Positions 10,356-19,848 of a stretch of 64,000 bases of DNA are shown piece by piece. Within the stretch, counting starts at the first letter, position 1. Each line of letters opens with the position of its first letter. The stretch comes from Desulfobulbus sp. GTDB lineage: Bacteria; Desulfobacterota; Desulfobulbia; Desulfobulbales; Desulfobulbaceae. The stretch is from assembly GCA_003604995.1 (NCBI GenBank), contig QZJD01000005.1:1-64000 (forward strand). Direction: 5' to 3'. The notes beneath the pieces were generated by a model, which made no database searches, was not told the origin of the DNA, and was given only the letters and a program-made list of their open reading frames with translations. Made by a program: the position numbers and the translations under genes.

Positions 10356-11645
10356 ATGACACAGGATTACAAGGTGGCCGACATGGCCCTGGCCGAATGG
10401 GGCCGCAAGGAGATCGCCATCGCCGAGACGGAGATGCCGGGACTCATGGCCCTACGTGAAGAGTTTGCCGGCAAGAAGCCCCTGGCCGGGGCGCGCATCG
10501 GCGGTTGCCTGCACATGACCATCCAGACCGCGGTGCTGATGGAAACCCTGGTTCAACTCGGCGCCGAGATCCGCTGGTCGTCCTGCAATATCTTTTCCAC
10601 CCAGGATCATGCCGCCGCGGCCATGGCCGCGGCCGGCATTCCCACCTTCGCCTGGAAAGGGGAGAACGAGGAGGAATTCTGGTGGTGCATTGATCAGACC
10701 ATTTTCGGACCGGACGGCTGGCGACCCAACATGATCCTGGACGACGGCGGTGACCTGACCCAGGTGATGCACGAGAAGTATCCCGAGCTGATGCGGGATG
10801 TACGCGGGATCAGCGAGGAAACGACCACCGGCGTCCACCGTCTGAACGAGATGGCGAAAGAGGGACGGCTCATGGCCCCGGCGATCAATGTCAACGATTC
10901 GGTGACCAAGTCCAAGTTCGACAATCTCTATGGCTGTCGCGAGTCCCTCATTGACGGGATCAAACGGGCCACCGACGTGATGATTGCCGGTAAACATGCG
11001 GTGGTGGTCGGCTACGGCGACGTGGGCAAGGGCTGCGCCCAGGCCCTGCGCGGTATGGGCGCCACGGTCCTGATCACCGAGATCGACCCGATTTGCGCCC
11101 TGCAGGCAGCCATGGAAGGTTTCCGGGTGGTGACCATGGAGGAGGCCGCCCCCATCGGGGATATCTTCGTCACCTGTACCGGTAATGTCCGGGTGATCAC
11201 CCGGGCGCACATGGACGTGATGAAGGACCAGGCGATTGTCTGCAACATCGGCCATTTTGATTCGGAGATCGACATCGCCGGCATCCGCGAACTTACCTGG
11301 GAGAACATTAAACCCCAGGTGGACCATGTGATCTTCCCCGACGGGAAAAGGATTATCGTCCTGGCCGAGGGGCGGCTCGTCAATCTTGGCTGCGCCACCG
11401 GTCATCCCAGCTTTGTCATGTCCAATTCCTTCACCAATCAGGTGCTCGCCCAGGTCGAGTTGTGGAACAACAGCGGACAGTACGAGAAGGAGGTCTATTT
11501 CCTTCCGAAGAAACTGGACGAGAAGGTGGCCATGCTCCACTTGCGGAAGATCGGCGCCAAGTTGACCACGCTGACCCCGGAGCAGGCGAAATATATCGGC
11601 GTGGACGTGAACGGTCCCTTTAAGCCGGAATACTATCGTTACTAA
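10356..11645 (+). CDS. ahcY: adenosylhomocysteinase
   Basis: AhcY hydrolyses S-adenosylhomocysteine to adenosine and homocysteine, removing the inhibitor of methyltransferases and feeding homocysteine back to the fusion enzyme upstream. It has 429 residues. Visible marks are the substrate-site blocks [11 protein letters not shown] and [13 protein letters not shown], the NAD-binding loop [10 protein letters not shown] and the C-terminal lysine/tyrosine tail (PEYYRY). ATG 10356 is chosen because AGGAGAATTCG precedes it and the [10 protein letters not shown] start is typical; in-frame starts at 10320 and 10323 add only a short tail. The 3D-domain lipoprotein follows closely on the same strand. 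Confidence 0.96.
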   Translation: MTQDYKVADMALAEWGRKEIAIAETEMPGLMALREEFAGKKPLAGARIGGCLHMTIQTAVLMETLVQLGAEIRWSSCNIFSTQDHAAAAMAAAGIPTFAWKGENEEEFWWCIDQTIFGPDGWRPNMILDDGGDLTQVMHEKYPELMRDVRGISEETTTGVHRLNEMAKEGRLMAPAINVNDSVTKSKFDNLYGCRESLIDGIKRATDVMIAGKHAVVVGYGDVGKGCAQALRGMGATVLITEIDPICALQAAMEGFRVVTMEEAAPIGDIFVTCTGNVRVITRAHMDVMKDQAIVCNIGHFDSEIDIAGIRELTWENIKPQVDHVIFPDGKRIIVLAEGRLVNLGCATGHPSFVMSNSFTNQVLAQVELWNNSGQYEKEVYFLPKKLDEKVAMLHLRKIGAKLTTLTPEQAKYIGVDVNGPFKPEYYRY

Positions 11646-11669
11646 CGCGTGGACGTGCTGCGGAAAGGC

Positions 11670-12206
11670 ATGATGGGCAGGCCGGGGATTCTCCTGCCTG
11701 CCCTTTTGCTTTTATTGGTTCTGCTGCTCGGCGGCTGCGCCAGCCGGCAGGCGCGGATCATGGAGACCACCGCCTATTGCGGTTGCGGCCAGTGCTGCTC
11801 CTGGGAACGGGGAAGCTGGGCCTTTTTCAAGCTCGATTTCTGGAATCGTTACGTGAGCGAGGGACAGGGCCGGGGGAGGGTCTACACCGGCCTCACCGCC
11901 AGCGGCACCGACCCCGCCGAACCGGTCCCCGGCCTCTTTTCCCTGGACAGTTTCCAGCGGCCATGGCTGATTCCGGTGCGGCTGGTTTTTCCCTGGCTGT
12001 GGCTGCGGCAGGACGGGACCATTGCCGCGGACACCGAGTATTACCCCTTCGGCACCCGAATGCATGTGCCCGGCTACGGCTGGGGAATGGTCCAGGATCG
12101 GGGTGGGGCGATCAAGGGACCGGACCGCATCGACCTGTATTTTGAATCGCACCAGGAAGCGCTGAACTGGGGCCGGCGGCGGCTCAAGGTGGAAATCGAG
12201 CGATGA
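11670..12206 (+). CDS. lipoprotein with C-terminal 3D (double-psi barrel) domain
   Basis: A 178-residue predicted lipoprotein with a lipobox LLGGC and the acylated cysteine at residue 23. The C-terminal part carries a 3D-domain pattern ([35 protein letters not shown]) with three aspartates. This domain occurs in MltA and RpfB/YocH-type wall enzymes, which suggests peptidoglycan binding or cleavage in the periplasm. After the lipid cysteine there is an unusual cluster, AYCGCGQCC, that could bind metal or form disulphides. The start is uncertain: ATG 11670 or 11673 follows GGAAAGG, while GTG 11649 lacks a binding site. The stop overlaps the trmFO start by 4 bases, so trmFO translation is probably coupled to it. 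Confidence 0.7.
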   Translation: MMGRPGILLPALLLLLVLLLGGCASRQARIMETTAYCGCGQCCSWERGSWAFFKLDFWNRYVSEGQGRGRVYTGLTASGTDPAEPVPGLFSLDSFQRPWLIPVRLVFPWLWLRQDGTIAADTEYYPFGTRMHVPGYGWGMVQDRGGAIKGPDRIDLYFESHQEALNWGRRRLKVEIER

Positions 12207-13528
12207 AGGGCAATGAAATTGTGATCATCGGCGGCGGGCTGGCCGGCTGCGAAGCAGCCTGGCAGGCGGCTCGCCGCGGCGTGCCGGTCAGGCTTTACGA
12301 GATGAAGCCCATGCGTTTCAGTCCGGCTCATGAAATGCAGGAACTGGCCGAGCTGGTCTGTTCCAATTCCCTGCGCTCCAACGAGATTACCTCGGCGGTG
12401 GGCCTGCTCAAGGAAGAGATGCGCCGCCTCGGTTCGCTGATCATGCAGGTTGCCGATGAAACCGCGGTCCCGGCCGGCAAGGCCCTGGCCGTGGACCGGC
12501 GTCATTTTGCCGAGCGGATCAGCCAACTCGTGCAGAGCCATCCCTTGATCAGCGTGCTCCGCGAGGAAGTTATTGCTCTGCCGCAACCTTCTGAAAATCC
12601 GGTGATCCTGGCCACCGGCCCCTTGACCTCCGATCCTCTGGCCGCAAGTCTTGCGGAATTCACCGGCGCCGGTCATCTCGCCTTCTACGACGCCATTGCC
12701 CCGATTATCGCCGCCGAATCCCTGGACAGGGCGATCATCTATCGGAAGTCCCGCTGGGACGACGACGGGCCCGGCGACTATCTGAATTGCCCCTTCGATC
12801 GTGAGCAGTACGAACGCTTTATCGCCCTGCTGGCCGGGGCGCAAACCGTGCCCTTGAAGTCTTTCGAGGATCCGAAGTATTTCGAAGGGTGCCTGCCCGT
12901 GGAGGTGATGCTCGCCCGCGGACCGCAGACCCTGCGCTTCGGGCCGATGAAGCCGGTGGGGCTCATGGATCCCCGCTCCGGCAAGGTGCCGTATGCGGTG
13001 GTCCAGCTGCGCGCTGAGAACCGGGAGCAAACCATGTACAACATGGTCGGCTTCCAGACCAAACTCACCTATCCGGAGCAGAAACGGGTTTTCCGGACCA
13101 TACCCGGACTGGAGCATGCCGAGTTCGTACGCCTGGGCTCCATCCACCGCAACACTTTTGTCTGCGCGCCGGAGGTCCTGCTGCCGACCCTCCAGACCAG
13201 GGTCCGGCCGGATCTTTTCCTGGCCGGCCAGCTCTCAGGGGTGGAGGGATATGTCGAATCGGCGGCCATGGGGCTGCTTGCCGGCTGCAATGCCGCGCGT
13301 ATCGCTAAAGGGAAAGCACCGGTGGTGCCGCCGCCGGATACGGCGCACGGCGCCCTGATCAACCACCTCACCGCTACTGATCCGGCCCATTTCCAACCGT
13401 CCAATGTCACCTTCGGCCTTTTCCCGCCGCTGATCGGCAGGGTGAAAAAGGGCGACCGCGGCCAAGTTCGCTCGCAACAGGCCCTGTCGGCAATCGGTTC
13501 CTGGCGGGATGCTCTTGAGCGGAACTGA
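12203..13528 (+). CDS. trmFO: methylenetetrahydrofolate--tRNA-(uracil-5-)-methyltransferase
   Basis: TrmFO methylates U54 in the T-loop of tRNA, taking the carbon from methylene-THF and the electrons from FAD/NAD(P)H instead of using SAM. The 441-residue length is normal. The FAD motif GGGLAG is at 10-15. The two functionally important cysteines known in the Bacillus enzyme are here at C53 ([10 protein letters not shown]) and C230 ([10 protein letters not shown]). It competes with the MetF fusion in the same gene run for methylene-THF. The enzyme is found in Firmicutes, Cyanobacteria, Deltaproteobacteria and others, in place of SAM-dependent TrmA. Confidence 0.95.
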   Translation: MKGNEIVIIGGGLAGCEAAWQAARRGVPVRLYEMKPMRFSPAHEMQELAELVCSNSLRSNEITSAVGLLKEEMRRLGSLIMQVADETAVPAGKALAVDRRHFAERISQLVQSHPLISVLREEVIALPQPSENPVILATGPLTSDPLAASLAEFTGAGHLAFYDAIAPIIAAESLDRAIIYRKSRWDDDGPGDYLNCPFDREQYERFIALLAGAQTVPLKSFEDPKYFEGCLPVEVMLARGPQTLRFGPMKPVGLMDPRSGKVPYAVVQLRAENREQTMYNMVGFQTKLTYPEQKRVFRTIPGLEHAEFVRLGSIHRNTFVCAPEVLLPTLQTRVRPDLFLAGQLSGVEGYVESAAMGLLAGCNAARIAKGKAPVVPPPDTAHGALINHLTATDPAHFQPSNVTFGLFPPLIGRVKKGDRGQVRSQQALSAIGSWRDALERN

Positions 13529-13530
13529 CC

Positions 13531-13552
13531 GCTCCCTTAAGGGGAAGGGAGC
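13531..13552. terminator. hairpin between convergent trmFO and the Wzy-like gene
   Basis: GCTCCCTT (13531-13538) and AAGGGAGC (13545-13552) form a perfect 8-bp stem with a 6-base loop. It begins 3 bases after the trmFO stop and includes the stop codon of the opposite gene. No T-run follows on either strand, so it may act as a bidirectional 3'-end stabiliser or a weak terminator. Confidence 0.5.
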
Positions 13553-15951
13553 TTGTCGCTGTCCGCCGCAAGATTTTCTATTTTTTTCAGTATGTTGCGG
13601 TTATTCGGTTCGAGCCTGAGAGCCTGTTGATATTCCTCCATTGCCCGGTACGGAATATTCTGCCTGACGTAATGGTCGCCCAGCAGAATCCTGAACGGCG
13701 CGTGATCGGGCAGGGCTTGCACGCCGCGCCTGAGGAGGGCAAGGGCATCGCCCTCCTGGCCGCCGCGCCGGTAAAGGGCATAAGGTCTGCTGAAGTATTC
13801 GGGCCGCGCATCCTCACCGTGTAAGAGTTCAATGGCCCGGAGATAGTACAATTCCGCCTCTTCCGGCCAGCCTTTTTCCAGCCGTTTTCCGGCTTCATGC
13901 CAGGCTGCGGCCACGGGTGGAAGCATACCTTTGAGTTCCTCGGGGGTAATGCCCCGTCGTAGCAGGAATCGCAGAGTATCGGTGGTCCGCCAGGGGATGA
14001 GGAGCATGGCCCGGGCCAGGACCGTCCGTGCTTCATCCTTCAATTGGCGGTCCAGGAGCCAGTCGCCGTATGTGAGGTAACGTTCGATAACCAGTGGTTC
14101 GCGCCGCAGGCTCAGATTGAACAGCTCTTTGGCCCGGTTCGCCTCGGAGAGCGGGAGCGATGCGGCCAGTTGTTGCAGATAAGGGCCGGCAGAGGGTTGG
14201 CGCAGGGCAGCCCGCAGGAATTCCTGCTGAGCCCGTTCAGGGGCCAAAAGCAGGGCGGAGAGTTGTCCCATGGCTGAAGGATAGCGGGGGGAGAGCGGAT
14301 CGCGTTCCTCGGCAAACCCTGCGCGTTGGTGCAATTCCCGCAGTCGTTCGGAAGGGATGTGCCGGTTGAGAAAGAGGGCGTTCATGGACGTGACCATATG
14401 TTCCGCCCGGCTGGATTGCGTCCGGTACCAGCAAGACCCGGCCAGCAGGACAATTGCCAGCAGGGCCGGGAGGATCAGGTACTGACGGCGGGTTTCAGGC
14501 AGATAGGTGGGGCTGCTCCGGTAGAGATGGCGGGTGTTGACCGCCGACACGGTCAGGCCGCAGAGAAAGAAGAAATAAAGGCCGTTGGCGCCGTTGTACA
14601 TCTGAAAATCGGCCAGGCTGTGAAAAAGAAGGGCGAGCATGCCGGTCAGCGAGGCACTGGTCAGAAGGATGGCATAGCGGTCGCGTCGGCGAATCAGGGC
14701 GCGGACGGCATGGGTCAGTACCGCCAGAACGAACCAGCCGCAGAGGATGAAGCCGATGACCCCGCCGTCGGCCAGGATTTCGATATAGTCGTTGTGGGCA
14801 TGGTCGAATATCGCATCACCCGGAACGGTGCGAACCATGGGATAGACATGGATGAAGGCGCCGAAGCCGGCGCCGGTCAGGGGAAACGTTCGGAGCAGGG
14901 CCAGGCTGTCCTGGAAAACCGGCAACCGGCCGCTGGTGTCGAGTCCCTCCTCCCCCCATAGATTGCCGAATTTTCCGATAATAGGTTCCCAACCGAACCA
15001 GGTGATCAGAAGCAGGACCAGGATGGTCAGGACCGCGGCCCACCTGTTCCTCGGAGACGCGGCGGTCCGTGCTGAAAAGAGAACGAAAAAGAGAAAGGCC
15101 AGCGCAAGGGTGATGATGCCGCCCCGGGAAATGCTCAGCAGAATGGAGGCGGCCATGAGAACCGCGCCGCTCCCCAGAAGGAGGTGGCTGTTTGCGCCAG
15201 GCATGGTCAGGGTTGCCAGACATTTCTCCCGAAAGGAAAGACCGTAATCGATCCGAGGCCGGTAGTAGAGAAAGAGCGCCACGGCCAGGGGAAAGAGCAT
15301 TTCCATGAAGCCGGCAAAATGGTTGCTGTAGACCCAGGGGCCCACGGGGGTGGAGTTGGGGGTCGCCCTGAACCAGTAAATAGTGCCGCCCGCGGTAAAT
15401 TTCTGGAGAATTGCCACCACGGCGATGATGATGCCAAGCGTGACGACAATGGTGGTCGTTCTTTTCAGACAAGCAGTTCCGGAGCAGTGCTGAACGGTGA
15501 GAAAATAGACGAGGGTATAGGCCCCGAAGGTGAAAAATTGCAGAAGGGTTCCTTTGCCGTTCAGGCTGAGGGGAATGGAGCTGATGGCTGGATCGAGTTC
15601 GAGAAGGGGCCGGTACATCTCAAAGGTTGCCGGTGAAAGGAATTTGACCAGGGGAGCGGGGAGGGGCAGCAGGTGGAGCAGCATATAGCAAAGCAGGAGG
15701 AACAGGGGAAGCGCGCCGGGCACCGCAAGGGGTCTTCCGGCTCCCTTTGCCAGAGCGGCACAGGCCAGCAGACCGGATAAGGCGGCCGCGGTTTCCATGA
15801 TGAGGTAGGACCAGTTTTCCACGGTCCCGAAGGCAAGTGGACAGAACAGCAAGACAAAGATCAGCAGAGCGCAGGAGATCTTTTGCAGAATGGCCATGCG
15901 CATGAGGAGGTGGCGTCCGCTGAGGTTATTCGGCGGGAGCGGCGAGGTCAC
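13537..15951 (-). CDS. O-antigen ligase/polymerase (Wzy/WaaL-like) membrane protein with C-terminal TPR-like repeats
   Basis: An 804-residue protein. The first 500 residues hold about a dozen membrane segments and a periplasmic loop of Wzy_C type (GAGFGAFIHVYP and DHAHNDYIEILADGG), as in O-antigen ligases and polysaccharide polymerases. The C-terminal 300 residues are helical repeats of TPR character, ending in YRAMEEYQQALRLEPNNRNIL. The probable role is polymerisation or transfer of the polysaccharide made by this locus. The start is uncertain: GTG 15951 overlaps the phosphatase gene by 26 bases, and ATG 15903 or 15897 gives a shorter N terminus before the first membrane segment. It is the last gene of the export module. 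Confidence 0.8.
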   Translation of the reverse strand: MTSPLPPNNLSGRHLLMRMAILQKISCALLIFVLLFCPLAFGTVENWSYLIMETAAALSGLLACAALAKGAGRPLAVPGALPLFLLLCYMLLHLLPLPAPLVKFLSPATFEMYRPLLELDPAISSIPLSLNGKGTLLQFFTFGAYTLVYFLTVQHCSGTACLKRTTTIVVTLGIIIAVVAILQKFTAGGTIYWFRATPNSTPVGPWVYSNHFAGFMEMLFPLAVALFLYYRPRIDYGLSFREKCLATLTMPGANSHLLLGSGAVLMAASILLSISRGGIITLALAFLFFVLFSARTAASPRNRWAAVLTILVLLLITWFGWEPIIGKFGNLWGEEGLDTSGRLPVFQDSLALLRTFPLTGAGFGAFIHVYPMVRTVPGDAIFDHAHNDYIEILADGGVIGFILCGWFVLAVLTHAVRALIRRRDRYAILLTSASLTGMLALLFHSLADFQMYNGANGLYFFFLCGLTVSAVNTRHLYRSSPTYLPETRRQYLILPALLAIVLLAGSCWYRTQSSRAEHMVTSMNALFLNRHIPSERLRELHQRAGFAEERDPLSPRYPSAMGQLSALLLAPERAQQEFLRAALRQPSAGPYLQQLAASLPLSEANRAKELFNLSLRREPLVIERYLTYGDWLLDRQLKDEARTVLARAMLLIPWRTTDTLRFLLRRGITPEELKGMLPPVAAAWHEAGKRLEKGWPEEAELYYLRAIELLHGEDARPEYFSRPYALYRRGGQEGDALALLRRGVQALPDHAPFRILLGDHYVRQNIPYRAMEEYQQALRLEPNNRNILKKIENLAADSDKLPSP

Positions 15952-16633
15952 CGACTATTTTCAGGGGGTTGCCGTCGGTGAGCAGAGCAGCCTGTTCCGG
16001 GCCGAGCAATTTTTCAACAAGGGTTCTGGCTTTTCTCAAAACCGGGGTTCTGAAAGAAGGCGAGTGGGAATCCGTGGCGATGTAATGGGTAAGCCCCCGG
16101 GTCAGTAAATAATGGGCGCAACGCTGGCAGTCAGGGCCGAAATCGCCGGTGACGCTGGCCGCGGTCAACTGGATCTGGGCGCCGGCCTCAACCAGTTCAA
16201 CCAGACGACCCGGTGCGGCAAGGACATCTCCGTTGCGTTCGGGGTGGGCGATTATGGGTTGATAACCGCGATTGACCAGATCAGTGATCAGACGGACGGC
16301 CCCGGCGGGCAGGTAGGCATGGGGAAACTCGATAAGGAGATACCCGCTGCCTGCCAGGGTATGGGTTGCGGCCAGGTCCAGGGCCAGAGAGTGGGGAATT
16401 TCGAAGCCGGGGACAATGACCACCGAAAGACGGCGGGAACTGATTTCCCGGTTCAAATTGCCTACCTCGAGCGCCAGTCGTTCCGGGGTGGGAAATACCC
16501 CGTTGGTGTGCGGGGTGGCGATGATGACCCTAATCCCGTCAGCGGCGGCTCTTTCGGCCATGACCAGCGAGGTGGCGAGATCCTGTGATCCATCATCCAG
16601 GCCCGGAGCAATATGACAGTGAATATCGATCAC
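15926..16633 (-). CDS. PHP-type protein-tyrosine phosphatase (CpsB/YwqE family)
   Basis: A 235-residue PHP-fold metalloenzyme. The N-terminal metal motif is MIDIHCHIAPGLDDG (H5, H7), with further ligands in TPHTNG, GFEIP, AHPERN and the final TDSHS. This family dephosphorylates the tyrosine autokinase that controls chain length in polysaccharide export. Its start overlaps the kinase stop by 4 bases (16630-16633), so the opposing enzymes are made together. Gram-negative Wzc systems typically use a low-molecular-weight phosphatase (Wzb) instead; a PHP enzyme paired with a single-chain Wzc-like kinase is a mixed arrangement. Confidence 0.85.
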   Translation of the reverse strand: MIDIHCHIAPGLDDGSQDLATSLVMAERAAADGIRVIIATPHTNGVFPTPERLALEVGNLNREISSRRLSVVIVPGFEIPHSLALDLAATHTLAGSGYLLIEFPHAYLPAGAVRLITDLVNRGYQPIIAHPERNGDVLAAPGRLVELVEAGAQIQLTAASVTGDFGPDCQRCAHYLLTRGLTHYIATDSHSPSFRTPVLRKARTLVEKLLGPEQAALLTDGNPLKIVGDLAAPAE

Positions 16634-18894
16634 TTCGGAGCCTGATTCCCCCTGTCCTTGCTGTAATATTCATAATAGTCGTGATAGGAGTGCAGTCCGG
16701 CAAAGCGGGGAACGATGGCATTGAGAATCACTCCAAGGATATGCGGATTGACGTCCTGCAGTTTTTTGATACCCGCGCTGAACTCCTCGAATGTCGTCTT
16801 GCCGCTTCTGGCAACCAGCACGGTGCCGTCCACCAGAGTGCTGAGGATCATGCCGTCGGCCAGGTGGGACAGAGGGGGGGAGTCGATGATGATGAATGAA
16901 TATTCTTTGGCCAGCTCCTTGAGCAGGAGTTTCATGCGCTGGGAGCTGATCAGCTCCGCGGGGTTGGGTGGAACAGGCCCTGCCGGAATCACCTTGATTT
17001 TTTCGTCATGGGTGGCCAGGATGACCGTTTCGCTGATGTTTCCCGAAAGGAAGCTTGAAAGGCCTGCACTGTTGTCAAGATTGAGAATCTGATGGACACG
17101 GGGTTTGCGCATGTCCGCATCGATGATCAGTACGCTGTCCGAGACCTGGGCCAAGGTTCTCGCCAGATTGATCGTGGTGGAGGTTTTCCCTTCCTGAGAC
17201 ATCATACTGGTGATCAGGATAAGTTGCGGCGGGTGGTCGGCAGAGGAGAGAAGAAGGCTTGAACGGATTATCCGGTAGTTTTCCGCGATGGCCGACTGAT
17301 TGTTGTCCGAAATGATATTCTCGATGGGATCATTTTTTTTGGCTTGCAGCACGCCGCCCAGGACGGTCAAGCCGTAGCGTTTTTCGATGTCATCAACGGA
17401 TTTGAGTGTATTGTCCAGATATTCGACAAGGAGCGCGATACCGATTCCTGACGCAAGGGCCAGGATCAGGCCGATGAAAAGATTGCGGCGCAGCTTCTGG
17501 TTTGAGGGGCTTTGCGGGAGGGATGCATCGTGCATGACCCAGATATTCACGTTCTGGGACTCTTCGGTCACGCTCGCCTGTTTCAGGCTGGAGGTCAGTG
17601 CCTCATAGAGGGCCCGGCTCGATTCGACCTCCCGCTTCATGATCGAGTACTGGATGAATCGCTCGTTGACATCGAGCAGATCCTCCTTGGTGGAATTCAG
17701 CAGGTCAGTGAGATTTTTCTCTTGGGATCTGGCCAGTTCATACGACGTCTGAACTGATTCGATGATCCGCCTGATTTCCTGGTCTTTTTCCCGGATCAGA
17801 ATATCACGGTCCTCGACTGCTTTGATCATCGAGGGATGCTTGGGCCCATATTTCTGTGAAAGTTCCTTGATTCGTTGCTCGGCCTTCAGGATCTGGTCGC
17901 GCAGCGACTGGAGGGTGGCGTTTTCAGCAAAGAAGGGGATAGATTCCAGTGCCTGCGATGACCCCTTCAAGTTGCTGATCTGCCCGCGCAGGGATTCGAG
18001 CTGCTTTCGCTTTGACTCGGCCGAGGAGAGTTCCGTGCTGAATTGGCTCAGTTTCTCCGGGAAGATGGCCAACCGGTTTTCCAGGGTAACCAGGTTGTGC
18101 TCCCGCATATACTCTTGCAGCTTTCGTTCGGCCTCTTCAAGCTTTTTGCGTTCATCTTCCGCCTTACTGGTCATCCATTTGAGGGATTGTTTGGTGCCGC
18201 TCAGTTTGATTTCGAGATTCTCATCGATATAAGCCTGAACCAGTGCATCGGTGATCAGCCTGGCGAGTTGGGGGTCTGTGTCGGTATACAGGATGTTGAC
18301 CACCCTCGTTTCCTTAACCGGCTGGACATCGATATTTGCTTTAATGATATCGGCGATGATATCTTTCTCGGCGGCCGGATCAGGGGAAATAGCAGAAGCA
18401 GTGCCGGTTGCCTGGTTCTCCTCATTGTCGCTCGCTGCGGGCAGCAGGCCGCTGATAAAATGTATCGCTGATGCAAGGATGGATTCTTCCGGTGGGTCAG
18501 GATTCAGGAAGTGATTTCGATACTTGACGTCCAGTCCGAGATTATCAACCAGCTTCAGGGCGACTTTTTTGCTTTTGATAATTTCTGTCTGGGTGGGAAG
18601 AAATTCAGGATCCCAGTAGTAAGAGGTCCCAAGCCCCGAATTGTTGATCCCGAAGTTGCGTTCCAGAAGAATGGTGGCGATGGATGTGTAGCGAGGAACG
18701 TCCTGCTTCAGTCCCATGACGAGGCTGATCACAAAAACGATCGAAAAAATGGTGAAAACAGTCAGCCGTCGCTTGGTGAGGATGTTGATGTAATCCCGCA
18801 GGCTCAGGCCCTGCTCGAGGTCGGCCTGATCAAAGCTCTGCTGTTTTGAAATGGCGGCGGTTGACCGTGGGTGAGCTGTTTCCGTTGGGTCCAT
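16630..18894 (-). CDS. polysaccharide chain-length regulator / tyrosine autokinase (Wzc-like)
   Basis: A 754-residue BY-kinase with the single-chain Gram-negative layout. A Wzz-like N-terminal region has membrane helices near residues 40-60 and 435-455 and a long coiled coil between them. The cytoplasmic ATPase follows, with Walker A in SQEGKTST, Walker A' LIIDADMRKP and Walker B IIIDSPP. The C terminus carries a tyrosine cluster (SYHDYYEYYSKD) as autophosphorylation target. ATG 18894 is preferred because GGAAGGGA precedes it; the frame is open to 18948, which would overlap the wza-like gene. It should control chain length and opening of the Wza-type channel. Confidence 0.9.
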   Translation of the reverse strand: MDPTETAHPRSTAAISKQQSFDQADLEQGLSLRDYINILTKRRLTVFTIFSIVFVISLVMGLKQDVPRYTSIATILLERNFGINNSGLGTSYYWDPEFLPTQTEIIKSKKVALKLVDNLGLDVKYRNHFLNPDPPEESILASAIHFISGLLPAASDNEENQATGTASAISPDPAAEKDIIADIIKANIDVQPVKETRVVNILYTDTDPQLARLITDALVQAYIDENLEIKLSGTKQSLKWMTSKAEDERKKLEEAERKLQEYMREHNLVTLENRLAIFPEKLSQFSTELSSAESKRKQLESLRGQISNLKGSSQALESIPFFAENATLQSLRDQILKAEQRIKELSQKYGPKHPSMIKAVEDRDILIREKDQEIRRIIESVQTSYELARSQEKNLTDLLNSTKEDLLDVNERFIQYSIMKREVESSRALYEALTSSLKQASVTEESQNVNIWVMHDASLPQSPSNQKLRRNLFIGLILALASGIGIALLVEYLDNTLKSVDDIEKRYGLTVLGGVLQAKKNDPIENIISDNNQSAIAENYRIIRSSLLLSSADHPPQLILITSMMSQEGKTSTTINLARTLAQVSDSVLIIDADMRKPRVHQILNLDNSAGLSSFLSGNISETVILATHDEKIKVIPAGPVPPNPAELISSQRMKLLLKELAKEYSFIIIDSPPLSHLADGMILSTLVDGTVLVARSGKTTFEEFSAGIKKLQDVNPHILGVILNAIVPRFAGLHSYHDYYEYYSKDRGNQAPK

Positions 18895-18913
18895 TATCCG
18901 TCCCTTCCGCGGG

Positions 18914-19726
18914 TTAAAAGAAACTTTCGGGGACGACGATGACATCATCCGGCCGTACGGTCATGTCGAGGGACACGTTTTCGAGGACGGTCTCGGCCCC
19001 GTCAACCATACGAACTATCCTGACCTTGGATTTGGATGCCTTGCCGGTGAAGCCGCCTGCCAAGGTGATCAGTTTGAGGACGGTCATCTGATCGCTGCAC
19101 TTATATGCATTCGGCGACTCGACCTCGCCGGTGACATAACACATTCCGGCCTTGCCGACATAAATAGTGTCGCCGTCGCGAATGTCGATATTTTCTCTCA
19201 TAACCCCACCTTCGATCAGAGATTTCAGGTCGACTTGGATGACATGGTCCTTGCCGTTCTCCAATCGCTTGATCGTCGCCTTTTCACCGAAATCATCCTT
19301 CAGACCCCCCGCTTGGGAGATCAGTTCGAGCAGGGTGACCGGCCCGCGTATTTCTATCAACCCCGGGCGGTTAATGCTGCCGAGAATGACGGCTTTTTTG
19401 CTTCTGAACTCCTGGATGAAAATATTGACCTGCGGATTAATGATGTAGCCATCCGCAAGAAGGGCTCTGATGTGATCCGAGGCGTGATCAACCGTCATTC
19501 CGGAAAGATTGACCGGGCCAAGGAGGGGCATGATGATGACGCCTTCGGCTCCTATCCGGGCTTCGGTCCGCAGATCGTCGTTGTCATAGACCGTTATCCG
19601 GATAACGTCGCCGGGGCCGAGCAGATATTCTGCGGCGTTGCTTGGGTGAACAGTGACGATCAAGAGTGAAATACCAAATGACAGGGAAAGCAGCAGGTTA
19701 AGGAGCAGGGTGGATCTTCCGTGCAT
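18914..19726 (-). CDS. polysaccharide export protein, Wza/OtnA family
   Basis: A 270-residue secreted protein with an N-terminal signal sequence (hydrophobic run LLLNLLLSLSFGISLLIV). It carries the Poly_export motif YLLGPGDVIRITVYDNDDL and then two SLBB-type units (around SINRPGLIEIRGP and GEVESPNAYKCSDQMTV). It is shorter than E. coli Wza and lacks an obvious lipobox and the long C-terminal amphipathic helix, so it may need the beta-barrel protein encoded upstream to cross the outer membrane. ATG 19726 is chosen since the signal peptide starts there. The kinase follows 19 bases later. Confidence 0.85.
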   Translation of the reverse strand: MHGRSTLLLNLLLSLSFGISLLIVTVHPSNAAEYLLGPGDVIRITVYDNDDLRTEARIGAEGVIIMPLLGPVNLSGMTVDHASDHIRALLADGYIINPQVNIFIQEFRSKKAVILGSINRPGLIEIRGPVTLLELISQAGGLKDDFGEKATIKRLENGKDHVIQVDLKSLIEGGVMRENIDIRDGDTIYVGKAGMCYVTGEVESPNAYKCSDQMTVLKLITLAGGFTGKASKSKVRIVRMVDGAETVLENVSLDMTVRPDDVIVVPESFF

Positions 19727-19848
19727 TATACGGGTACCGAAAGGCCTAGGCAATGATCGCATTGATCCGCATGTTCAGGGAGTCTGTTGTACTTTTCTTA
19801 GTATGATACGCTGTGCAACAGTTTTTGTCATCCCCTCAATTCACCCAA

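Noticed and set aside
12074-13147. 357-codon open frame on the minus strand across trmFO
   Set aside because: TrmFO has both key cysteines and the FAD motif in the plus frame; the minus frame has no family features.
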